Both the position numbers and the translations under genes were made by a program. Shown piece after piece: positions 17,945 to 25,988 of a stretch of DNA of 64,000 nucleotides. The DNA is from Peptococcaceae bacterium. Its GTDB lineage: Bacteria > Bacillota > Dehalobacteriia > UBA4068 > JAAVYR01. Position 1 is the first letter of the stretch, and each line of letters begins with the position of its first letter. Under the pieces are notes generated by a model. It saw nothing but the letters and a program-made list of their open reading frames with translations. It ran no database searches and was not told the origin of the DNA. The stretch is from positions 62,001 to 126,000 of the forward strand of contig JAAVYR010000018.1 in NCBI GenBank assembly GCA_022791255.1, read 5' to 3'.

Positions 17945-17967
17945 AATAGAACCAATTAGAAACAAAT
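17939..17967 (+). repeat. Direct repeat pair next to attL
   Basis: GAAACAAAT occurs at 17939-17947 and again at 17959-17967, a 20-base period. The first copy overlaps the outer end of the attachment arm. The spacing is about two helical turns, so an accessory recombinase site is possible. Confidence 0.35.
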
Positions 17968-18011
17968 GGAGATGAATAGATAGCGAAAGAAAATGCTGTT
18001 TGATTTGTTAC

Positions 18012-19754
18012 TTAATCAGCGGTGTTTTCTTTTTGCATAAATACAGAGATTGTCTTTGTTTCCTGGTCTAGGGAAATATGATGGACAAATGCTTGCGGCA
18101 GCTGACAAAAAACATCTGTCTGTTGTGGGTATTTTCTTTGCCAGAGAAATTCTGGTTGGAATAGGTAGGAGAGCAGTTCTTTTTTTCTTTGGGGCAGAAG
18201 GGATATTTCCTTCGTTTTGCAATGTGTGGTGCAGAGATTTGCTTTGCGATTTTGGGTTTCCAGTTTTTCTTTTTCCTGCTGCATTTGGCTAATGTCTGCA
18301 AGCAATAGCGGTCTGATATTTTCTGCGGCGGTGCGGGCATTAGTGATTTGGTTTTCTATGGCTTGGGATAGTTTCTTGATTTCTTTTTCCAACTGCACTT
18401 TTCTATTATCTTGGGCAGGCTGGGTTAGGCTTTTTTCTGCCTGTTGCAGGAAATGATTAATTTCTTTTTTGTAGTTTGCTATTGGTGTGCAGCAAGCCTT
18501 TGCCAGTGCCAGCCAAATCATTTTATCCAGTTGATTGCCGGGGAGGTTTGGGCTATGAGGACAGGTTGTGTGATTTTGATATTTTTCTTTGCAGACATAA
18601 GCGTATTTTAGGTGGCCTTCTGGTGTGTAGCGGTTGCTATAGGCCCGTACATAGGTGAGTCCTTGGCAAATGGGGCAGCGGACTTTTTCGCTAAGTAAGC
18701 TGTTACTCGTTTGTTTGGGTCTGCGATATTTGTTTTTGTTATCTTGTAAGATAGTTTGGGTGCGTACCCATTCACTTCCCGGGATAATGCCTATATGTTT
18801 GCCGGTGGCGACAATCCAGTTGGCGTTTTCTTGTTTCTGATGGGTTCTTTTATACACGCCTTGTTTTTTACAGTCAGGTTTCTTGGTTTGGTGAGTTTTA
18901 TTATAAGCCAGGAAGCCATTTTTTTCATTGCACTGGCTGCACTGGGATTGGTTGACATAGAGCGAGATGTTTTGTTGTTGTAGGTAAGTAACGCTTGCTG
19001 TATCAGCGATGGCATAGACCGGATTACTTAAAATGCTTTTAATGGCTTTGGTGGTGAAGGGCTGTTTTTTTCGAGTGTAGAACTGGTTTTCTTGCAGATA
19101 GGTTGCAGTTTTAGCAAGGGAGCGGGTTTTGCAGAATGTTTCATAGATTTTATGTACGATGGCGGCTTCCTCTGGGATAATCTTTAAATTATGGGATACG
19201 GATTTTTTCCCATTTGTATAGGTGTAGCAGGGTTCGCTTTTATATCCTAGTGGGGTGTTTCCGCCTAGCCAACGGCCTTCCTTGGCTAGTTCGTAGAGAT
19301 TATCGGTGATGCGTTCGGTGATAATGTCTCGTTCAAACTCTGCAATAGAGGCGAGGAGAGAAAGCATGATTTTTCCTGTTTTTGACTGGGTATCAATATC
19401 ATCTGTGCAGGAGATAAAGGCAATATTTTTTTGTTTTAGGAGCTCGATGAAGTTTAATAAATCAATGGTTTTACGGCTGATACGGTCGATTTTGTAGCAA
19501 AGCACGGCAGATATAGTTCCTGCTGTAATGGCCTCCATCATGCTTTGGTAGGCAGGCCTATCTGCATAGAAGCCGGACAAACCATAATCCTGAAAAACTA
19601 GTAAATCTGCTTCTGTTGCATTTAGTTTGACAAATGCATATTGGCTGCATTTACTGATTTGGTTTTCGATACTTTTTCCTGTCTCTGTTGCTTTGCTTTT
19701 TCTGGCATAGATAGCAATTTTCTTTGAAAGAGGCAGTGTTTGCTTATCACTCAT
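18012..19754 (-). CDS. Large serine recombinase (SpoIVCA-like) of the sigK element
   Basis: The 580-residue site-specific recombinase has an N-terminal resolvase domain with the catalytic serine in IYARKS, then GLSGFYADRP and CYKIDRISRKTIDLL. A recombinase domain (GGNTPLGYKSE) follows, with a zinc ribbon (CPICQG...CKEK) and a coiled coil near residues 440-520. It resembles SpoIVCA, which rearranges sigK. Its 3' end lies 67 bases from attL. A second Cys pair (CSQC) lies in the linker. ATG 19754 follows AAGGAA. It has no integrase or phage neighbours, so the element is minimal. Confidence 0.93.
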   Translation of the reverse strand: MSDKQTLPLSKKIAIYARKSKATETGKSIENQISKCSQYAFVKLNATEADLLVFQDYGLSGFYADRPAYQSMMEAITAGTISAVLCYKIDRISRKTIDLLNFIELLKQKNIAFISCTDDIDTQSKTGKIMLSLLASIAEFERDIITERITDNLYELAKEGRWLGGNTPLGYKSEPCYTYTNGKKSVSHNLKIIPEEAAIVHKIYETFCKTRSLAKTATYLQENQFYTRKKQPFTTKAIKSILSNPVYAIADTASVTYLQQQNISLYVNQSQCSQCNEKNGFLAYNKTHQTKKPDCKKQGVYKRTHQKQENANWIVATGKHIGIIPGSEWVRTQTILQDNKNKYRRPKQTSNSLLSEKVRCPICQGLTYVRAYSNRYTPEGHLKYAYVCKEKYQNHTTCPHSPNLPGNQLDKMIWLALAKACCTPIANYKKEINHFLQQAEKSLTQPAQDNRKVQLEKEIKKLSQAIENQITNARTAAENIRPLLLADISQMQQEKEKLETQNRKANLCTTHCKTKEISLLPQRKKELLSYLFQPEFLWQRKYPQQTDVFCQLPQAFVHHISLDQETKTISVFMQKENTAD

Positions 19755-20059
19755 ACGCTTAATGGTTCCTTTTTGTGCAGTTGTATTTTTGCACATTTAA
19801 CGCTATAGTTCATGGTATGTTTATTTTTATAGTTTATTCTTGCTTGGTTGCTGAGGAAGAATTGCATAAATATGCAGTCTTCCTGAGAGAAAACACAATA
19901 AGAAGTGATATGTAAACTATTTCTTAGCTGAGAAAACAGGGGAAAATGTATATATATGAAAATCATCTAGCCAAATGGACAAAACCATGGTAAAATATAG
20001 AAAGCTGAGTTATGCAAATGTATAACTATAAGAATGTAAGAGAAGAGGAGGATTTTTTA

Positions 20060-21061
20060 ATGAAAAAGAAATTAGCGATTATGACCGCTGCTTTGATGGT
20101 TTGTGCCTGTGCTTTTGTTGGCTGTGGTAACAAAGATGATGGTGGACAAGGTGCTGCCGATAACAATCAAGGGGGCAATACTCAAAACTTGGTAATGGCC
20201 ACTGGTGGGACTACCGGTGCATATTATCCTTATGGCGGTGCAGTTGCGACTGCGCTTTCCGGTGCTGTTGACGGTTTAAATATTAATGTACAAAGTACTG
20301 GTGCTTCTGCTGCTAACATCCGGTTGGTAGCACAAAATGAAGCAGATATTGCCATGGTTCAAAACGATGTAATGGACTATGCTTATAATGGTATTGAACT
20401 ATTCAATGGTGAAAAAATCGAAAATATTGCTGCTATGGGGACTCTCTACACAGAAGTTTGCCAAATCGTTGTAGACCCAGCTTCTGGCATTAATAGTATA
20501 GCAGACTTAAAAGGCAAACGGGTGTCTGTAGGGGACGCTGGTTCTGGTGTAGAGGCAAACTCTCGTCAAATCTTAGGTGCATATGGTATTACTTTTGACG
20601 ATATTACCGTACAAAACTTAGGTTTTGGAGACTCTGCCAATGCAATGAAAGATAAGAAAATCGACGCTTTTTTTGTAACTGCTGGCACACCTACTACTGC
20701 TGTTATGGAACTTGCTAGCACTAATCCGATTAAAATTCTTTCCATTGATGACGAACATATGAAGGCTTTATGTGAACAATATCCATACTACAGCGAATAT
20801 ACCATTGCTTCTGATGTATACAGCGGTATGGATGGAGATGTAAAAACCTTGGCTGTAAAAGCTGCCTTCATCGTAAATCCTGATTTAGATGAAGAATTGG
20901 TTTATAACATGACCAAAGCGTTGTTTGAACAAAAAGACGCTATTACCCAAGGGAACAGCAAAGGTGCAGAATTAGATGTGAATACTGCTGTACAGAATGT
21001 TTCTATTCCATTCCACCCTGGTGCTGTTAAATATTACAAAGAAGTTGGTGTAATGGAATAA
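20060..21061 (+). CDS. TAXI-family TRAP transporter solute-binding lipoprotein
   Basis: The 333-residue protein has a lipoprotein signal peptide with FVGC as lipobox (Cys about residue 20), then an acidic Gly/Asn spacer. The mature part has the TAXI signature GTTGAYYPYGGA. It would be anchored outside the membrane and deliver ligand, often a dicarboxylate or amino acid such as glutamate, to the permease downstream. GAGGAGG precedes ATG 20060. It is the first gene of a three-gene operon enclosed between the two sigK halves. Confidence 0.93.
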   Translation: MKKKLAIMTAALMVCACAFVGCGNKDDGGQGAADNNQGGNTQNLVMATGGTTGAYYPYGGAVATALSGAVDGLNINVQSTGASAANIRLVAQNEADIAMVQNDVMDYAYNGIELFNGEKIENIAAMGTLYTEVCQIVVDPASGINSIADLKGKRVSVGDAGSGVEANSRQILGAYGITFDDITVQNLGFGDSANAMKDKKIDAFFVTAGTPTTAVMELASTNPIKILSIDDEHMKALCEQYPYYSEYTIASDVYSGMDGDVKTLAVKAAFIVNPDLDEELVYNMTKALFEQKDAITQGNSKGAELDVNTAVQNVSIPFHPGAVKYYKEVGVME

Positions 21062-21102
21062 TCTCCGAACAGAAACCTAAGGGAAAGTAGTGGAGACTAT
21101 TG

Positions 21103-21717
21103 ATGATTTGCCAAAGGCAAAAACAAAAAGAACAAAAAAAAGAACAAAAAAAAGAACAAAAACAAACTGCAAGAAAATGTCAAACTGCAATCATACTTAG
21201 TATGATTGCAGTCTGCATTTTACTGTTTTTTGTATTTTTTATACATCAGGACCAATATCTGATTTTAGAAAACGGAGAGACTGATGAAGTAATCTATGCT
21301 ACTCTTGCAGCAGATGGCTTTGAGTTTGCCGTGTCCTTTATCCATTCTGTTAATAAAAGCGATGTCATCGAGGGCTATCGGATAGAAGAAGGAAATATTT
21401 TTGCTGAGTGGTGCAAGTATAGTTCCTTTGGCGCTGGTATGCCGACAGAACTGGGTGATGGTGAAATTCTTACCTATGAAGATGGGAAAATGATGATTTC
21501 CCATATGCACCGAGGGGTGCCCAATCTTTCGTATATTGTCGGTACGGTTTACGACCATTATTTGTATATCGGGGATGAAAAAATCAATCTTTGTGACTTA
21601 ACCCCCCGCAATACGAAAGTGAGATTTTTAGTAGAAAAGAAGTATCATATTGGCTTTCCTTGTAAGGAAGAGACAGTAGGGATATCAATAATAAAGACAG
21701 AAACATCTGAAAAATAG
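21103..21717 (+). CDS. DUF1850 membrane protein of a TAXI-TRAP operon
   Basis: The 204-residue protein has one membrane segment (about residues 30-50) and an extracytoplasmic DUF1850 domain (FAVSFIHSVNKSDVIEGY, then FGAGMPTE). Such proteins stand between receptor and permease in TAXI-TRAP operons; their role is not established. The N-terminus before the membrane segment contains a KEQK repeat coded by an A-rich 12-base tandem repeat (about 21117-21165). The ATG is at 21103 with GTGGAG upstream. Confidence 0.85.
   Translation: MICQRQKQKEQKKEQKKEQKQTARKCQTAIILSMIAVCILLFFVFFIHQDQYLILENGETDEVIYATLAADGFEFAVSFIHSVNKSDVIEGYRIEEGNIFAEWCKYSSFGAGMPTELGDGEILTYEDGKMMISHMHRGVPNLSYIVGTVYDHYLYIGDEKINLCDLTPRNTKVRFLVEKKYHIGFPCKEETVGISIIKTETSEK
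21117..21165 (+). repeat. A-rich 12-base tandem repeat inside the DUF1850 gene
   Basis: The unit AGAACAAAAAAA recurs about three times with slightly varied ends. It codes for KEQK. The eight-base A tracts could slip during replication. Confidence 0.7.
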
Positions 21718-21745
21718 AGAAATGTGAGGTGGTCGATGGGTGGTA

Positions 21746-23743
21746 ATGAAAGATAAATTTTTGAAGAAAAAAAATACAGCAGTTCTTGCTGAACACCCTA
21801 GCGATGTAAGCCTGAACCAGGAAGATGTAGTAGATGCCGATAAAATCTTAGCAGAGGTGGACAGGGAGTCGAATACCCGTCAATTTACCGGTGTGAGACG
21901 GAAAATGATCCGGTATTCTTTAATTGGTTTTTCTCTCTATGCTTTGTGGATGAATACTTTTTCCACTTTGCCGGAGCAAATTCGACGGGCGTCTTTTGTG
22001 GGCATTATTATATTTATTGCTTTTATGCTCTACCCTGCAAAGAAGAACGGCACAGAAAAAATCAACCATGTCCCTTGGTATGACTGGATACTTGCCATTG
22101 TTGGTGCTGGTTCCTTCTTTTATATGGTTTTTAATTTTTCCAGTATTGCTTCTCGTGCAGGGGCCTTTACCCAGTTGGATATTATCATTGGCGGCATTGC
22201 CATTTTGGTATTAATGGAAATTTGTCGGCGTGTATTAGGACTCCCTATTTTGGTGTTGGTATGCGGGTTTATCCTGTATGCGTACTTTGGTAATTATATT
22301 TCTGGCAGTTTTGGCCATAGAGGGTTTTCCTTACAGCGCATTATTACCCATTTATTTTACACCACAGAAGGGGTTATCGGTACGCCGCTGGGGGTTTGTT
22401 CTACCTTTATCGTGCTGTTTATTTTGTTTGGTTCTTTCTTAGAAAAAACCGGTGTGGGACAGTTCTTCATTGATATTGCCAATTCTATTGCCGGTTCTGC
22501 TGTAGGGGGCCCGGCAAAAGTTGCAGTTATTGCCAGCGCTTTGCAGGGGACTATCTCAGGCAGCTCTGTTGCAAATACGGTTGGTTCTGGTAGCTTTACT
22601 ATCCCTATGATGAAGAAAGCCGGTTATCGTCCGGAATTTGCAGCGGCGGTAGAAGCGGTAGCCTCTACCGGGGGACAGATTATGCCGCCCATTATGGGGG
22701 CCGCTGCTTTCCTCATGGCAGAGATTACCAATATTTCCTATGCAACGATTATTACGGCAGCTATCGTTCCAGCGTTATTGTATTTTGCCGGTGTGTGGCT
22801 GATGATCCACTACGAAGCAAAAAAACTGGGCTTAAAAGGGATGGATAAAAAAGATATTCCTAATTTCTTTGCATTGGTAAAGCGGAATGGGTATTTGATT
22901 TTACCTTTGATTGTGCTGGTATATCTCCTGACTTCCGGGGCGACGCCATCTCGGTCGGCTACCTTTGCTATTTTGACTGCCATCATTGTCAGCTTTTTCC
23001 GTAAAGAAACAAGACTAACTTGGACAACCTTAGGCGACGCCTTAGAAAATGGGGCTAGAAGCACCTTAGGCGTGGGGCTTGCTTGTTCCATTGCTGGGAT
23101 TATTGTAGGCATTGTGACGCTGACGGGGATTGGCCTGAAACTGGCGGCAAATTTACTGGCTATGTCTGGTGGCATTCCGCTCCTTGCTCTATTCTTTACC
23201 ATGCTTGCTTCTATTGTGCTAGGCATGGGTATGCCGACTACAGCAAACTATGTTATCATGGCGACTATCACGGCACCTATCGTGGTGCAGTTAGGTGTGC
23301 CGGTGTTGGCTGCACATATGTTTGTATTCTATTTTGGTATTGTAGCGGATATTACGCCGCCGGTAGCACTGGCCGCCTATGCGGGGTCTGCCATTGCGAA
23401 ATCTAATCCGTTCCGTACGGGATGTACGGCGTTGAAGCTGGCTATCACAGCCTTCATCGTGCCTTATATTTTTGCCATGAACCCATCTCTCTTAATGATT
23501 GATACCCAGTGGTATGAAGTGATTTGGATTATGTGTACGGCTTTAATCGGTATGGTGGGGATTTCTAGTGGTATGGAAGGCTATATGCAGATATTGATGC
23601 GTTGGTGGGAACGGGTGATTTGTGTTGGTGCCGGACTCATGTTGATTATCCCAGAAGGCTTCACCGATATCATTGGGGTTGCGCTCATCCTGGGCATTGT
23701 CATTCTGCAGAAATATAGATTAAAGCATTTAGAGTTGGATTAG
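21746..23743 (+). CDS. TRAP transporter fused permease (4TM/12TM, TAXI type)
   Basis: The 665-residue membrane protein fuses the small DctQ-like and the large DctM-like subunits. The large part has the family motifs GSASAAN-like SGSSVANTVGSGSFTIPMM, STGGQIMPPIMGAAAF and GMGMPTTANYVI. About 16 hydrophobic segments are seen. It would use a sodium or proton gradient to import the solute bound by the TAXI lipoprotein. It ends 36 bases from the oppositely oriented sigK C-terminal part. Confidence 0.93.
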   Translation: MKDKFLKKKNTAVLAEHPSDVSLNQEDVVDADKILAEVDRESNTRQFTGVRRKMIRYSLIGFSLYALWMNTFSTLPEQIRRASFVGIIIFIAFMLYPAKKNGTEKINHVPWYDWILAIVGAGSFFYMVFNFSSIASRAGAFTQLDIIIGGIAILVLMEICRRVLGLPILVLVCGFILYAYFGNYISGSFGHRGFSLQRIITHLFYTTEGVIGTPLGVCSTFIVLFILFGSFLEKTGVGQFFIDIANSIAGSAVGGPAKVAVIASALQGTISGSSVANTVGSGSFTIPMMKKAGYRPEFAAAVEAVASTGGQIMPPIMGAAAFLMAEITNISYATIITAAIVPALLYFAGVWLMIHYEAKKLGLKGMDKKDIPNFFALVKRNGYLILPLIVLVYLLTSGATPSRSATFAILTAIIVSFFRKETRLTWTTLGDALENGARSTLGVGLACSIAGIIVGIVTLTGIGLKLAANLLAMSGGIPLLALFFTMLASIVLGMGMPTTANYVIMATITAPIVVQLGVPVLAAHMFVFYFGIVADITPPVALAAYAGSAIAKSNPFRTGCTALKLAITAFIVPYIFAMNPSLLMIDTQWYEVIWIMCTALIGMVGISSGMEGYMQILMRWWERVICVGAGLMLIIPEGFTDIIGVALILGIVILQKYRLKHLELD

Positions 23744-23779
23744 ATTTTGATGTTTGTTTTGATGTTTGTATAGAAGGGA

Positions 23780-24169
23780 TTAGCGTTCCATTACTTTTAA
23801 TAGTTTTTGTACAGCTCTTTTTTCAATACGAGAGACATAAGACCGGGAGATGCCTAACTCTTTGGCAATTTCCCGCTGGGTGCGTTTTTCTTGGTTTTTT
23901 AAACCATAACGGTAAAGCAGTACAAATTGTTCTTCCTGGCTAAGTAAGGTCATTTTACTTAAAAGGTATGCTTGTTCCTCGCTGGCTTCTAAGGACTCGA
24001 TGATTTCATTGCCGTCAGAACCCAGTAAATCTAAAAGGGTGACCTCGTTTCCTTCTTTATCCACACCTACTGGGTCTTGCAGATAGACATCGTTGCGGTT
24101 GTTTTTCGTTGACCGTAAGTACATGAGTATTTCATTTGCAATCCTGCTCTCATGGAAACATAAGCGCAA
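23780..24169 (-). pseudogene. sigK: sigK, C-terminal part, inverted relative to the N-terminal part
   Basis: On the minus strand an open frame encodes sigma-K from NEILMYLRS through region 4, with TQREIAKELGISRSYVSRI ending in a normal stop. The real coding part begins at 24136; bases 24137-24169 are element arm and core. Joining codon GAA (17916-17918) to AAT (24136-24134) restores RCIENEILMYLRS in frame and gives a 247-residue protein, close to the usual size. The part lacks its own start and should be silent until recombination. Its strand is opposite to the first half. Confidence 0.93.
24133..24160 (-). mobile_element. attR-like site at the second sigK part
   Basis: Read on the minus strand: arm TGTTTCCATGAGAGCAGGATTG (24160-24139), then C, then the core AAA (24137-24135), then sigK coding sequence. 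The arm is the near reverse complement of the arm at attL (19 of the 22 bases pair). The site is therefore oriented opposite to attL. Confidence 0.8.
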
Positions 24170-24189
24170 TCGAAAACAAAAAGCAGAAG

Positions 24190-24399
24190 CTAATTGTTTT
24201 GGCTGATTTCCTGTCGTGTAGTATGAAAAATCTCATGGGCAAGTGCTGTGATACCCTCCTCTTCCCACTGGATCCAGAGGAGTCTTAAGACCTCTTGGAT
24301 GTAATAGCGTTGCATTTGATAGAGGATTTCTGACTGTTCCTGTTCTGGGTAGATTAGCGCTATGGTGTAATCTGTTAAATCAATTTTTGCTTTCATCAT
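24190..24399 (-). CDS. Small acidic protein beside attR (function unknown)
   Basis: The 69-residue protein (begins MMKAKIDLTDYTIALIYPEQ) has no membrane segment or motif that I recognise. AAAGAGGTC precedes the ATG pair. It lies just outside the predicted invertible segment, on the P-arm side, pointing toward attR. In Clostridioides difficile a small element-encoded protein is the directionality factor for sigK recombination. Position and size make this a candidate for the same job; the sequence itself does not show it. Confidence 0.6.
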   Translation of the reverse strand: MMKAKIDLTDYTIALIYPEQEQSEILYQMQRYYIQEVLRLLWIQWEEEGITALAHEIFHTTRQEISQNN

Positions 24400-24518
24400 T
24401 GACCTCTTTGTTAAAAACTTTTTTATTAAGAACTTTCTTTTTCTTATATCAAAACAAGTGCTTACTTATGACAAAATATTTTTAGGTGTAAATATCATAA
24501 AAAATTAGGGGCTATCAT

Positions 24519-25013
24519 ATGGGATTATTAGATATTGTCAGACCGAATTTACAAGTAAATAATTTGAGAGAAATCCCTTTGTCCATCCTAAAGGAACAGG
24601 GGATTGTATATCTGTTGTTTGATTTAGATAATACCATCGTGCCCTATAACGACCCGAATATCCCAGCTGATATTATTGCTTGGTTTCAAGAAATCAAGGC
24701 GGCAGGCTTTTTTCCTTGTCTTGTTTCTAATAATCATGGGCCTCGGGTAGAGGATGCTGCCGGAAAGCTAGGCATTCCCTTTATTTGTGACGCAAAAAAA
24801 CCTTGGGGAGACGGTTTCCGCCGGGCTATCGCTATGCTGGGCGCAGAAAAGGAACAGACTGCAATCGTAGGAGACCAGCTGCTGACAGATATGGCTGGGG
24901 GTAATAAAGATCGTTTTTTTACAATCTTGGTAGAACCAATGAAAAGTAAGGAATATTGGTTTACAACGCATTTTTCTCGGCGTGTAGAAAAAATCTTAAA
25001 GAAATTTCTCTAG
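24519..25013 (+). CDS. yqeG: YqeG-family HAD phosphatase (subfamily IIIA)
   Basis: The 164-residue protein has the HAD nucleophile motif FDLDNTIVPYN (about residues 35-45), VSNN (motif II) and GDQLLTDMAGGNKD (motif IV). YqeG relatives dephosphorylate phosphatidylglycerophosphate in some organisms, and in Firmicutes they stand near aro and efp genes. Here shikimate kinase follows. The substrate is not certain. There is no strong ribosome site; GGGGC precedes the ATG. Confidence 0.85.
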   Translation: MGLLDIVRPNLQVNNLREIPLSILKEQGIVYLLFDLDNTIVPYNDPNIPADIIAWFQEIKAAGFFPCLVSNNHGPRVEDAAGKLGIPFICDAKKPWGDGFRRAIAMLGAEKEQTAIVGDQLLTDMAGGNKDRFFTILVEPMKSKEYWFTTHFSRRVEKILKKFL

Positions 25014-25076
25014 TTTTGAAAGGGATATTTTAGGTATATTTTAAGTGGTGGATAAGTATATATAAGCTAGGCAAGA

Positions 25077-25108
25077 AAAGTGGCGGTGCTGTTGCCGTCA
25101 CTTTTTTC
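25077..25108 (+). terminator. Terminator after yqeG
   Basis: AAAAGTGGCGG pairs imperfectly with CCGTCACTTTT, followed by a T run. The rest of the 270-base gap to aroK shows no gene. Confidence 0.75.
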
Positions 25109-25283
25109 TTGTCGAAAGATGATGGAATTTATTGGCAGAAAACCAGGCAAAAATAGAGTATAATAAAGATAAGAAGTTTTGCGAGGCAGAACTTTTTTAT
25201 TTCGGTGCAAGTTTTGCTATGCATGAAAAGAAAAGAGAACATCCTAAGAGGAATGGGAAATAATAAAGTAGGTGGAGAGAGAT

Positions 25284-25796
25284 ATGAAAAATATCGTGTT
25301 AATTGGTTTTATGGGAACAGGAAAAACAGCGGTGGCAAGAATGCTTGCGAAGTCTTTGGGGTATCATCTGGTGGATACAGATGAGCGGATAGAGTATGCA
25401 ACAGGTATGAAGCTTGTTGATGTATGGAAAAAGTATGGAGAGCGTCGGTTTCGTTCGGAAGAAGAATTAGTCTTCAAAAAGCTGCAGAACGGTGAGGGGC
25501 AGGTGATTGCAGTCGGCGGCGGTGTGGACTTAAACCCCAATTTATTTACTTATTTAGGGAAAGATAGCTTTGTGGTGCTTTTAGAGTCTACACCGGATAT
25601 TATCTATCAGCGGCTTTCTCGGAAAAACACCCGCTCTATGCTGGGGAAAAAGGTAACAGTAGAAACAGTGGCAAATATCTTAGCAGAGAAAATGCCAGTG
25701 TATGCGGCGGCTGCCCATATGCGGGTAAATACGGCAGAACATAGCTTAGAGGAGATTACCGAGCAAATCATTGGGGAATACAGGAAGACAAAATAA
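25284..25796 (+). CDS. aroK: Shikimate kinase
   Basis: The 170-residue P-loop kinase phosphorylates shikimate in the aromatic pathway. It has GFMGTGKTAVARML (residues 7-20), DTDERIE with the shikimate-binding Asp, FRSEE, and AVGGGVDL (Walker B-like). The lid reads RLSRKNTRSML. Start ATG 25284 follows GGTGGAGAG. No other aro gene is present, so it is a lone unit closed by a terminator. Confidence 0.94.
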   Translation: MKNIVLIGFMGTGKTAVARMLAKSLGYHLVDTDERIEYATGMKLVDVWKKYGERRFRSEEELVFKKLQNGEGQVIAVGGGVDLNPNLFTYLGKDSFVVLLESTPDIIYQRLSRKNTRSMLGKKVTVETVANILAEKMPVYAAAAHMRVNTAEHSLEEITEQIIGEYRKTK

Positions 25797-25815
25797 AGAA
25801 AGCAAAATAAAGAAA

Positions 25816-25852
25816 GCAAAAAGACTGTGTTTTAGCACAGTCTTTTTGCTTT
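25816..25852 (+). terminator. Terminator after aroK
   Basis: AAAAAGACTGTG pairs with CACAGTCTTTTT around a six-base loop. Confidence 0.9.
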
Positions 25853-25988
25853 TGTAGATTATGTCTAGTTGGATAATTTTATCATTACCGAAAAATCACT
25901 TCCTGGGCTTGACCTATCCAGGGTAAATATGTTGTAATTATAATGTAATTAATAAAATATCAATAAACATCTGGAAAGGAAGAAATAT

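Larger units (their letters stand above)
17532..17975 (+). pseudogene. sigK: sigK, N-terminal part (interrupted; joins to the part at 23780-24136)
   Basis: This is the first 129 codons of the mother-cell sigma factor sigma-K, followed by 18 codons of element sequence to a stop at 17975. The pro-region ([14 protein letters not shown]) precedes region 2 ([42 protein letters not shown]). Normal sigma-K continues RCIENEILM; here it breaks after GAA at 17918 into attachment-site DNA. GGAGGTG stands just before ATG 17532. In the unrecombined state it makes at most a truncated protein without region 4, so it should be inactive. Confidence 0.93.

Noticed and set aside
17923-24160. The arms at 17923-17944 and 24139-24160 read in the same direction on the plus strand, which at first suggests a direct repeat and excision.
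   Set aside because: They are the outer arms of a near-palindromic attP. Orientation is set by the asymmetric core and the sigK parts, which are inverted. Recombination between attL and attR therefore inverts the segment.
23780-24169. The C-terminal sigK part considered as a separate small sigma factor or anti-sense gene.
   Set aside because: It starts in region 3, lacks region 2, has no ribosome site, and continues the N-terminal half exactly.
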